Shown piece after piece: positions 8,200-14,995 of a DNA stretch of 42,780 bases. The number at the start of each line of letters is the position of its first letter. The first letter of the stretch is position 1. The stretch is from Halotalea alkalilenta DSM 17697 (lineage in GTDB: Bacteria > Pseudomonadota > Gammaproteobacteria > Pseudomonadales > Halomonadaceae), in contig NZ_KK211230.1 of the NCBI RefSeq assembly GCF_000621205.1, forward strand, positions 210,046 to 252,825. The letters are read 5' to 3'. The notes under the pieces were generated by a model, which made no database searches, was not told the origin of the DNA, and worked only from the letters and a program-made list of their open reading frames with translations. Made by a program: the position numbers and the translations under genes.

Positions 8200-9773
8200 G
8201 CACTCTCCTTGCGCGTGTCTCGTCGTTGGACTTGCGAGCTGGCCACCAGCCGGGCTTCGGTGAGTTCTTCGCGTTGCAGGTCGGCGGTGATTCGGCCCTG
8301 GCTCATGACCAGTACGCGATCGGCACCGCCGATGATCTCTCCCAGGTCCGAGGAGGCGTAGAGAATCGTAAGCCCGCTCTCGGCCAGGCGGTCGATCACC
8401 TCGAACAGCTCCCGCCGAGCCTTGATGTCGATCCCTCGGGTCGGCTCGTCGAGCAGCAGTATCCTGGGCTCGGTGAGCAGGTTCTTGCCCAGCACCGCCT
8501 TTTGCTGGTTACCGCCGGAAAGGGTCGAGACCAGCACGTCGGGATCGGATACCTTGATCATCAGCTCATCGATGCAGCGCGATACGTCGCGGCGCATCCT
8601 GCCCGAGCGCAGCCCTGTGATGCCTGCATAGCGCTCTAGGTTGGCCAGCAGCAGGTTGTCGGCGACCGAGCGATTGGGCACCAGGCCCAGCTTCTGTCGA
8701 TCCTCCGGGACCAGCGCAATGCCTGCCCGGATCCGTTCGGCGATGGTGCCGTCGAGGGGGAGGCGTTGGCCCTCGATCTCGATCGTGCCCGCCAGCGCGC
8801 GGCGTAGGCCGATCAACGTCTCGAACAGTTCGGTTCGACCCGCACCCATCAGGCCGTAGAAGCCGACGATCTCGCCGCGCTTGATACTGAACGAGAGCCG
8901 TTTCAGCGCCAGACCGCCATTGACCCCGCTCGCCTCGAGGCCCTCGACCCGCAGCGCCACCGGGCGATCAGCGAAAGTGGCGGCGGCGCGCCCGTCGCGC
9001 AGCGGCCCTTCCATCTGCGCCCCGATCATGCGTGTCACCAGCCAGTCGACCGTCACCTCGCCCGCCGTTCCCGTACCGGCCAGATTGCCGTCGCGCAGCA
9101 CGGTGAAGGTGTCGCCGATCTCGATCAGCTCTTCGAGCCGGTGCGAGATGTAGACGATCGAGACGCCCTGGCGCTTGAGTTCCTCGATCAGCGAGAACAG
9201 CACCCCGACCTCCGCCTTGCTGAGTGACGAGGTCGGCTCGTCGAGGATCAGAACGTCGACCTCGGAGACCAGCACCTTGGCGATCTCGACGATCTGGCGC
9301 TCGCCGATGCTGAGTTCCTGGACCAGCGCATCGACGTTGATCCGCTGGCCCATCCGCGTCAGCACCTCGGTGGCGATGCGGCGCTGCCGGTCGAGACGAA
9401 CGGTGCCGACGGGGCCTTTCAGTTCCTTGCCGATGAACATGTTCTCGGCGACGTTGAGGTTGGCGCAGAGATTCAGCTCCTGATGGACGATGCCGATGCC
9501 ACGCTTGATCGCTTCTCGGGGATGGGCGAGATGCAGCGCCTCGCCGCGGTAGTGGAGCGTTCCGGAAGTCGGCTGCTCGATACCGGCGAGAATCTTCATC
9601 AGCGTCGATTTTCCCGCACCGTTCTCGCCGATCAGCACGTTGACCTTGGCATGGTGGATGTCGAAGTCGACGCCCTTGAGCGCAACGGTGCCCGGATAGG
9701 CCTTGCGGATCGCACGGGCGCTGAGCACGATCCTGGGATCATCGTCCCGACACCGTTCGGCCGGGGCCGTCAT
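8196..9773 (-). CDS. Sugar ABC transporter ATP-binding protein (RbsA-type, duplicated ATPase)
   Basis: A 525-residue cytoplasmic protein with two fused ATPase domains. Domain 1 has Walker A GENGAGKST, signature LSIGERQ and Walker B LILDEPTSSL. Domain 2 has the degenerate P-loop GLMGAGRTEL usual for this subfamily, signature LSGGNQQKA and LLLDEPTRGID. It powers sugar import through the adjacent RbsC-type permease. A longer frame runs upstream to 10250, but that part is out of register with the family and lies over the DUF2291 gene. The ATG at 9773 overlaps the DUF2291 stop as ATGA and gives the standard length. Confidence 0.93.
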   Translation of the reverse strand: MTAPAERCRDDDPRIVLSARAIRKAYPGTVALKGVDFDIHHAKVNVLIGENGAGKSTLMKILAGIEQPTSGTLHYRGEALHLAHPREAIKRGIGIVHQELNLCANLNVAENMFIGKELKGPVGTVRLDRQRRIATEVLTRMGQRINVDALVQELSIGERQIVEIAKVLVSEVDVLILDEPTSSLSKAEVGVLFSLIEELKRQGVSIVYISHRLEELIEIGDTFTVLRDGNLAGTGTAGEVTVDWLVTRMIGAQMEGPLRDGRAAATFADRPVALRVEGLEASGVNGGLALKRLSFSIKRGEIVGFYGLMGAGRTELFETLIGLRRALAGTIEIEGQRLPLDGTIAERIRAGIALVPEDRQKLGLVPNRSVADNLLLANLERYAGITGLRSGRMRRDVSRCIDELMIKVSDPDVLVSTLSGGNQQKAVLGKNLLTEPRILLLDEPTRGIDIKARRELFEVIDRLAESGLTILYASSDLGEIIGGADRVLVMSQGRITADLQREELTEARLVASSQVQRRDTRKESA

Positions 9774-10471
9774 GGCGCCACCTCCAGGCTTACCGGCACG
9801 ATCCGCTGGGGCCCGCTCGGCCTCAAGTCGAAGACTCCGAGGAAGCGCACCCGCTGGCCCTCCAGCGTGCTGGCTGGATGGTCGGCATAGGCCTGGGCGA
9901 GGGCGCGCTGGTTGAGGGCCTGGGCGACGTCGGCGAACTGCATCTGGTTGGTGAAGCTGTCGAGTCCCATGCCCTCCATCGCGTCGCGCAGCGAGGTATC
10001 GACCACCAGCGGACCGGCGAACAGCTGGGCCGGGGTGTCGACGCCATCGAGCTCGAGCACGACCACGCCCATCGGCGTATCGGTGCGCACCTCGACCACA
10101 CGGGCGCTGCCTTCGATCACATAGCGCGGCGTGCCGCTCGGCTGGCCGTATCGCTGGCGAGCGCCGTCCGGGTCCTCGGCAAGGGCCGCGAACAGGGTGG
10201 CTGCGTCGAGCTTGGCGCGCTCGAGCGTGGGGAGTACCTGCGTGCTCCACTGGTTATCGACGTAGGTCGCGGGGTCGAAACTGCCGACCGCGAACTTCTG
10301 ATCGAGCCCTGCGCTATTGGCCGCAGTATCGCGTATCACCCGGCCGCTATCGGGATCGAGCGGACGCAGGGTGACCAATGGGCCGCTGGTCGACTCGAGC
10401 AGTACGAGCGACAGCGCCACCAGCGCGATGGGCAGGATGGGGAAGGGGAGTCGCCATCGATAGGTCGCCAT
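9770..10471 (-). CDS. DUF2291-family protein, accessory to sugar ABC transporter
   Basis: A 233-residue protein with one N-terminal membrane segment (FPILPIALVALSLVLLE) and a long soluble domain, probably periplasmic. No lipobox cysteine is present. DUF2291 proteins recur as the first gene of ribose-type ABC operons, including those with pentose-binding proteins; their role is not established. The start at MATYRWRL is chosen because GGAGA lies six bases upstream; the frame extends 15 codons further without a ribosome site. It is first in its operon, about 60 bp downstream of the block B promoter, and its stop overlaps the ATPase start. Confidence 0.82.
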   Translation of the reverse strand: MATYRWRLPFPILPIALVALSLVLLESTSGPLVTLRPLDPDSGRVIRDTAANSAGLDQKFAVGSFDPATYVDNQWSTQVLPTLERAKLDAATLFAALAEDPDGARQRYGQPSGTPRYVIEGSARVVEVRTDTPMGVVVLELDGVDTPAQLFAGPLVVDTSLRDAMEGMGLDSFTNQMQFADVAQALNQRALAQAYADHPASTLEGQRVRFLGVFDLRPSGPQRIVPVSLEVAP

Positions 10472-10531
10472 CGTGTTCTCCGCAGGATGATGATCGGATG
10501 TTGGATGGCTGATCAAAGCGCACTGATCGAG

Positions 10532-10568
10532 ATGATGTCATCATACCAATGGTCGATCATCCTAAGGT
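10532..10568 (-). promoter_or_regulatory. Copy B of the shared promoter/operator block
   Basis: The minus strand reads CCTTAGGAT, then ATTGGTATGATGACATCAT. TGGTATGAT is an extended -10 promoter and ATGATG-A-CATCAT is a palindrome overlapping it. The match to 4028-4064 is 35 of 37. It lies about 60 bp before the DUF2291 start, an ordinary leader length, so this copy is the best-placed promoter for the ABC-apsD operon. The divergent lactonase gene starts 117 bp away on the plus strand and could share control. Confidence 0.68.
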
Positions 10569-10684
10569 GTGATTGCCCGCCGCTCGCCCGCTCGACATTC
10601 TCTCCCGCAGCGCTTAGTCCTCCATCGACGTTCCAATCGTTGGAGAGGATGCCGCGCGCCGTCGGATCGTGACGAGGAGGCGCC

Positions 10685-11416
10685 ATGGTGTGTGTACGCA
10701 AGAGTGCCATGCAGTGGCTGTACGGTACCGAGCAGCCGCCGACTCTGCCGCGTCGGGTGGATCTCGGCCCGTTGGGGTTCGATTGGTATGGCGAGACGAT
10801 TCGGGCGTTGAGCTGGAATGGGCATGAGCTGGTTCGCGCGGTCTCGCTGGTGATTCGTGACGAAGACTGGGGCAGCTATGCGCCGACGGTGGTCGATTCG
10901 ACGCTTCGGCACGGATCGAAGGGGTGGGAAATCGAGCACTTTTGTCGCATCGAGGATCATCTGGATGGTTCGACCTTGCTCGACAGCCGTTTCAGCGTAC
11001 GGTTAGAAGCCCGAAGCGTGGTGGTCGAGGCGGTGCTCGATGCCCGCCGGCGCTTTGCCACCTGCCGGGCGGGGATCACCGTACTGCATCCGTTGCACGG
11101 AGTGGTCGGGGCACCGGTCAGCGTGACCCATACCGATGGCACGGTGAGCGAGAGCCGGTTTCCCGAGCTGATCAGCCCCTGCCAGCCTTTTTTTTCCATT
11201 CGTACGCTGCGCCATGCGCCGGCCGACGAGATCGAACTGAGGCTGCATTTCGAAGGCGACGTATTCGAGATGGAGGATCAGCGCAACTGGTCGGACGCTT
11301 CGTTCAAGACCTACAATCGGCCGCTGGCCTGGCCGACCCCCTATGCGATCGAGGCCGGTGATCGGGTCGAGCAGCGGCTGACGATCGAGATCATCGACCG
11401 GAGCACCGGGCGATGA
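10685..11416 (+). CDS. apnL: D-apionate lactonase, N-terminal domain as a separate polypeptide
   Basis: A 243-residue protein rich in beta strands. I recognise it as the N-terminal domain of ApnL by LYGTEQPP at the start, RDEDWGSYAP, TVLHPLHGVVG, SRFPELISPCQPFFSIR and the signature FEMEDQRNWSDASFKTY. In other bacteria, as I recall, this domain is continuous with a TIM barrel and a small C-terminal domain in one chain of a little over 600 residues. Here it ends after IIDRSTGR and overlaps the next gene by ATGA. GAGGAGG five bases upstream supports the ATG. The lactonase opens D-apionolactone to D-apionate. It is divergent from the ABC operon and separated by block B. Confidence 0.82.
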   Translation: MVCVRKSAMQWLYGTEQPPTLPRRVDLGPLGFDWYGETIRALSWNGHELVRAVSLVIRDEDWGSYAPTVVDSTLRHGSKGWEIEHFCRIEDHLDGSTLLDSRFSVRLEARSVVVEAVLDARRRFATCRAGITVLHPLHGVVGAPVSVTHTDGTVSESRFPELISPCQPFFSIRTLRHAPADEIELRLHFEGDVFEMEDQRNWSDASFKTYNRPLAWPTPYAIEAGDRVEQRLTIEIIDRSTGR

Positions 11417-12618
11417 GCGCTTCGCTGCGGGTCCAGCTGCGCGCGGCGGATCAGGTCAGGGTGCTGCCATCGCTCGGCTGTGGGCTGTGGCTCGAGACGT
11501 TCGATCCGGCTTTCGCCACCCGGTTGGGCCAGCTGCTGCGTCCTGCCCATCTCGACCTGCTGGCCGATGCGCGCAGGGCTGATTGGGAAGCTCGCCTGGA
11601 CGCTGCGATGGCGCTCTGCGCCAAGATCGAAGCCCAGGCCTGGCTCTATCTGGTGCTGCCCGACGACCGGCCCGAAGCCGTGCTCGAGCGGTTGGCAGCG
11701 AGGCTCGATGGCAGCCCGGTCGCGGGTCTGCTGCTCACCCCGGCGGCCTATCTCAAGAGCTACCAGCCCGATGCCGTCTGGCCGAGTGGGCCTTCGCCCG
11801 CCGAACTCCTGGCGCTCGGTCGGAGGCGCTTTCCCGAGCTGGCGCTGGGCGGCGGTACGCCGACCTACTTCACCGAACTCAACCGCTGCCGGCCCGATCC
11901 CCAGGCGATCGATTTCATCACCCATGCCACCTCGCCGATCATCCACGCGGCGGATGATCGGTCGGTGATGGAAAGTCTCGAGAGCCTTGCCCATATCGTT
12001 CGTTCATGTCGGGCGTTGGCGCCTGGCAAGCCCTATCGGATCACCACCAGCGCGATCGGCGCCTGGACCAATCCCTATGGCCGGCGGCTGACACCTAATG
12101 ATGGCCTGCAAAGGGTCACCCTGAGCGAGCGCGATCCTCGCCAGCGCGGTCTCTTCGCCGCCGCCTGGGCGCTTGGCTATCTTGCCGAGATCAGCCGGGT
12201 CGGTGGCGTCGATGCCCTGAGCCTGGCATCGCTGGGCGCGCCCTTCGCGCCCGCGACGCAGTTCCATCCCTATCCGCTCTACCTGGTGCTCGAGGGAGTC
12301 CTGCGCGGCAGTAGGCGACCTGCGCTGGAGATTGGGCACGCCGGCGGGAACAGGCTTGCCGCGGTCGGCTGGCACGAGTCCTCGGCGAAGGGCGAGCTGT
12401 GGTTGGCCAACCTATCGAGCGAACCGCTCGAGATCGAGCTGGCCGGGGCGCGGGTGGAGCGAGGCGCCGCGCTCGATCTTTCCTGCGTCGAGAGACTCTG
12501 TGCCGATTTCGGTTCACTGGAGTACGGCAGTTGGCAGGAGGCCCCCACGATCGCGCTGTCCCCCTTCGCTTCGCTGCGCCTGGATGTCGCACTGGCCGAT
12601 CGAGCCGGGCCGGCGTAG
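11413..12618 (+). CDS. apnL: D-apionate lactonase, TIM-barrel and C-terminal domains
   Basis: A 401-residue protein that continues where the preceding gene stops. The barrel carries LALGGGTPTYFTELNR, DFITHATSPIIHAADDRSVME, YRITTSAIGAWTNPYG and RQRGLFAAAWALGY, all familiar from ApnL. The last 90 residues (from about 310) form a short beta domain. Together the two products give 644 residues, about the size of a single-chain ApnL. Translation probably restarts at the ATGA overlap, helped by GGAG ten bases before the ATG. Both halves keep their conserved motifs, arguing for a working two-subunit enzyme, but a sequencing frameshift in the linker cannot be excluded. Its end lies four bases from the convergent kinase gene. 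Confidence 0.82.
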   Translation: MSASLRVQLRAADQVRVLPSLGCGLWLETFDPAFATRLGQLLRPAHLDLLADARRADWEARLDAAMALCAKIEAQAWLYLVLPDDRPEAVLERLAARLDGSPVAGLLLTPAAYLKSYQPDAVWPSGPSPAELLALGRRRFPELALGGGTPTYFTELNRCRPDPQAIDFITHATSPIIHAADDRSVMESLESLAHIVRSCRALAPGKPYRITTSAIGAWTNPYGRRLTPNDGLQRVTLSERDPRQRGLFAAAWALGYLAEISRVGGVDALSLASLGAPFAPATQFHPYPLYLVLEGVLRGSRRPALEIGHAGGNRLAAVGWHESSAKGELWLANLSSEPLEIELAGARVERGAALDLSCVERLCADFGSLEYGSWQEAPTIALSPFASLRLDVALADRAGPA

Positions 12619-12622
12619 CGGT

Positions 12623-13288
12623 TCAGTCGCCCCAGCCGACGATCAGCCCGGCCCGGCCGCGGCTGGCGGCGATCAGGCGCGCATTGGGTTCGTCGGTATG
12701 TTCGACCCAATCCCGCGCGGCTTCGGGCGATCGGCCGAAGCGTCGGTGCCTGCTTTCGAGCCGCTCTCGGCGCAGGCCGTCGTCGACTTCGAGAAACCAG
12801 CTCTGGTCGAGCATGGTCGCTACGCGGTTCCAACCCGGCTGCTCGAGCAGCAGGTAGTTGCCCTCGGTGATCACCAGCTCGACCTCGGGCTGCACTGCGA
12901 TCGCGCCGGCCACTGGCTCTTCGATCTCGCGTTCGAAGGCGGGCGCGTAGACCACCTCATCGGTGCGCTGATGACGCAGACGCTGGAGCAGGGCCAGATA
13001 GCCGTCGATGTCGAAGGTATCCGGTGCGCCTTTGCGTCCCATGCGACCGAGCCTCGAGAGCTGGCGATTGGCGAGGTGGAAGCCGTCCATCGGTACGATG
13101 GCGGCGCGCTCTCCCAGGGCGGCGACAAGTGCTTCGGCGAAGGTCGACTTGCCCGCTCCGGGGGCGCCGCAGATGCCGAGCAGCCGCCGTTGCCCGGGTG
13201 TGCAAAGGGCGGCGGCGCGCTCGATCAGGGCCGCGGGCAGTGGGGGAGCGGGTGGCCGAGCGTGCAGGCCGGCGTGATGATCGAGCAC
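12623..13288 (-). CDS. P-loop sugar/nucleoside kinase of the FrcK/YggC type
   Basis: A 221-residue kinase related to uridine and pantothenate kinases. Walker A GAPGAGKST is at residues 41-49, followed by PMDGFHL, DTFDIDGYLALLQRL, a Walker-B-like VITEGNYLLL and the lid RRRFGRSPEAARDW. FrcK-like genes often accompany sugar ABC importers and are thought to phosphorylate the imported sugar or a product. In this island a four-carbon ketose such as L-erythrulose is a plausible substrate, but the known L-erythrulose kinases are of a different (dihydroxyacetone kinase) family, so this is a guess. GTG start with AAGGA nine bases upstream. A TATATT about 45 bp upstream may be its -10. Confidence 0.8.
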   Translation of the reverse strand: MLDHHAGLHARPPAPPLPAALIERAAALCTPGQRRLLGICGAPGAGKSTFAEALVAALGERAAIVPMDGFHLANRQLSRLGRMGRKGAPDTFDIDGYLALLQRLRHQRTDEVVYAPAFEREIEEPVAGAIAVQPEVELVITEGNYLLLEQPGWNRVATMLDQSWFLEVDDGLRRERLESRHRRFGRSPEAARDWVEHTDEPNARLIAASRGRAGLIVGWGD

Positions 13289-13589
13289 TTGGATCTTCCT
13301 TGTGATGACGGTTTGGGGTCAGGCAATATACCCTAGCTGAATGTGTCCTGATCTCCGAGCCCCCATACGGTGGTGGCCGGGTGCCAGGGTGTTCTGGTCC
13401 GGGTCGCAGTGTCTGCGATGCGCGGTTGCCTCAGCGCTTTGCGGTACGGTAGCTGCAACGAATTCACTTGCGATGTTTGAGGCGTGGCCGGGAAGCTGTG
13501 CTAACATATGACGCCTCCCCCCCTTGATACTTAGCCGTCTAGCCACCATAAACCAAAGTGTCGGCAACGCGGTCCGAGGTTAGCTTCTC
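13289..13589. other. Divergent intergenic region, kinase to small ORF
   Basis: This 301-bp stretch has no credible gene. Minus-strand TATATT near 13323-13328 could serve the kinase. On the plus side, TAACAT near 13503 preceded by TTGAGG with a long 19-base spacer is a weak promoter candidate for the small protein gene. A run of C lies at about 13513-13523. Confidence 0.5.
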
Positions 13590-13787
13590 GTGTCGAAATT
13601 CCTGTCAGTCAAAGAAAAATGGTCACTGGAAGAACAGTTCGGGCAGATGCTTCGCGAACTGGATGAAAAGAAATCGCCAGCCAGGCGTGAAGAAGAGTTT
13701 GAATCCCGTCTGCACGCGCTGATGAGTGAATATGGCATAGCTGCCTCTACCATCGTCGAATGGTTCATGGCGGAGCGTCAGAGTTAG
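13590..13787 (+). CDS. Small conserved-looking protein of unknown function (paralogue A)
   Basis: A 65-residue soluble, charged, mostly helical protein. I do not recognise the family. It is clearly a paralogue of the protein at 14530: the two share LS-K-KW-L--Q-G-MLR-L in the first half and F--RL-AL--EYGIA in the second. That shared pattern across two genes, with divergent third positions, is good evidence that both are real. No signal peptide, membrane helix or metal motif is visible. It starts at GTG with a weak GAGG ten bases upstream. A short hairpin (GACCG-GG-CGGTC, 13787-13798) overlaps the stop codon. Confidence 0.7.
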   Translation: MSKFLSVKEKWSLEEQFGQMLRELDEKKSPARREEEFESRLHALMSEYGIAASTIVEWFMAERQS

Positions 13788-14529
13788 ACCGGGCGGTCGA
13801 TCGAATGGATCAACTCGATGTCGTTTCCCCTGTTGATTTCGCTTTCGTGCCGCCGATGTAAGAAGAGGCGGGGATGTAATCGTCCCAGGTTCGAAAAGTG
13901 CCGCTGTTGAGCTGAATAAGTGACTTTTGGACATGGCCCGGTCGGGTCCAGGTGCTATATTTTCCTAATCCGATGATGCCGGCTGATATTGTCTTTCGCA
14001 TCGGCCCATTATCGGCCAGAGCCGCGACGCTTCTTTCGAACTCCATCGTGACTGATTGGAGCGTGGATCAATGCTCCTTCGCTTTCCAAGCCTGTCCATC
14101 GCGCGTCCGTGCCTGTCGGAAAACGAGCGGTCACTTCGATCCTTGGTGCATATCGCTCGCAGGCTCGTGTGCAAGAACGTAGAGAGCAGTGGATAACTCC
14201 CGCTCAGAGTAAGCGCCCTGAGCGCGGGAGCAGTCGATAATCCCGTTCGCGGTGAGCACCCGAGGAACGAGGGTAGTCGAACCATATCTCGCGCCAACCT
14301 GCGATTGCGCCGTGCCTCGCCGTCGAATTTTCGGGATGCGCACGAATTCGTCGAACCACGTCTCAAGCTGGGCGAACGGGTTTGGAAGGGCTGTTGGACG
14401 CGATTGCCCAATGGCGCTGTATTTGTATTGCGCACTCATCAGCATGGCGGCCAAGTGCCGCTGCATTCGTTGGAGACGTATTTCTATAATCTGGGGACGC
14501 TTTGCGTCTGATTATTTGGAAGGAATGTT
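13788..14529. other. Gene-poor, less GC-rich interval between the two small paralogues
   Basis: I find no supportable gene in these 742 bp. Open frames on both strands (up to 156 codons) have no ribosome site, no recognisable motif and atypical codon use. The stretch is visibly less GC-rich than the flanks. It contains a GGCCCGGTCGGG element at 13935-13946, whose reverse complement recurs at 14760-14771 beyond the second paralogue, and hairpin-forming sequence around 14197-14300. It may be a decayed insertion or a regulatory/RNA-coding region. Confidence 0.5.
14197..14230. repeat. Imperfect hairpin, REP-like
   Basis: CTCCCGCTCAG (14197-14207) pairs with CTGAGC-GC-GGGAG (14218-14230) with a two-base bulge and a ten-base loop. 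The following sequence to about 14285 (GTTCGCGGTGAGC, GAACGAGGGTAGTCGAACC) resembles the extragenic palindromes dispersed in many proteobacteria. No T-run follows. Whether it is repeated elsewhere in the genome cannot be seen here. Confidence 0.4.
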
Positions 14530-14730
14530 ATGGCTCGAGAAAGTACCTTGTCGATCAAGCAGAAATGGGCCCTGGATTCACAATTGGGCGAAATGCTGCG
14601 CAGTCTTGAAAAGCCGGCCGCCAATGATCAACGTTTCGAGAAACGCCTCAATGCGCTGATCGATGAGTACGGCATCGCTCATCAGGATGTCCTCGAGATC
14701 GTACTGTCGATGCGTGGCGCTTCGCGCTGA
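14530..14730 (+). CDS. Small conserved-looking protein of unknown function (paralogue B)
   Basis: A 66-residue charged helical protein, paralogue of the product at 13590. It keeps LSIKQKW, a GEMLRSLE segment, FEKRLNAL and DEYGIA. The C-terminal dozen residues differ (HQDVLEIVLSM against ASTIVEWFM), though both are hydrophobic heptad-like, which would suit a helix-helix contact. The start is well supported by AAGGA six bases before ATG, stronger than for paralogue A. It has no membrane segment. No partner gene is adjacent except Prc downstream on the opposite strand. The function is unknown. Confidence 0.78.
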   Translation: MARESTLSIKQKWALDSQLGEMLRSLEKPAANDQRFEKRLNALIDEYGIAHQDVLEIVLSMRGASR

Positions 14731-14995
14731 CGCCCGCTATGGATGCTGGGCAAGGAAGGCCCGACCGGGCCTCGTCCATCGGGCTAGCACCGCCGCCCGG
14801 GGCGCATGGTCTTTCTTTGGCCTGCAAATCCCCGACTCTTGGGCGATGACAAGGCCGCGGCGCTGAACCAGTTCGACGAGTGGGATCGATCTCCCATCCA
14901 TCGGATCAGGTCAGCGCCGCGGCCCGTTTCTTTCCAGACCTTTCTTTCCAAGGCTTTCTTTCCGGCACTTTGCCCCGCCCCGCGGCGGGGGCCGC

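Noticed and set aside
8196-10250. Upstream extension of the ABC ATPase to a 684-residue protein
   Set aside because: The extra part is antisense-like, overlaps DUF2291 and lacks family similarity; ATG 9773 gives the standard length with an ATGA overlap.
14131-14466. 111-codon minus-strand frame between the small paralogues, considered as a transposase remnant
   Set aside because: No DDE or helix-turn-helix motif, no ribosome site and no terminal repeats or target duplication could be found.
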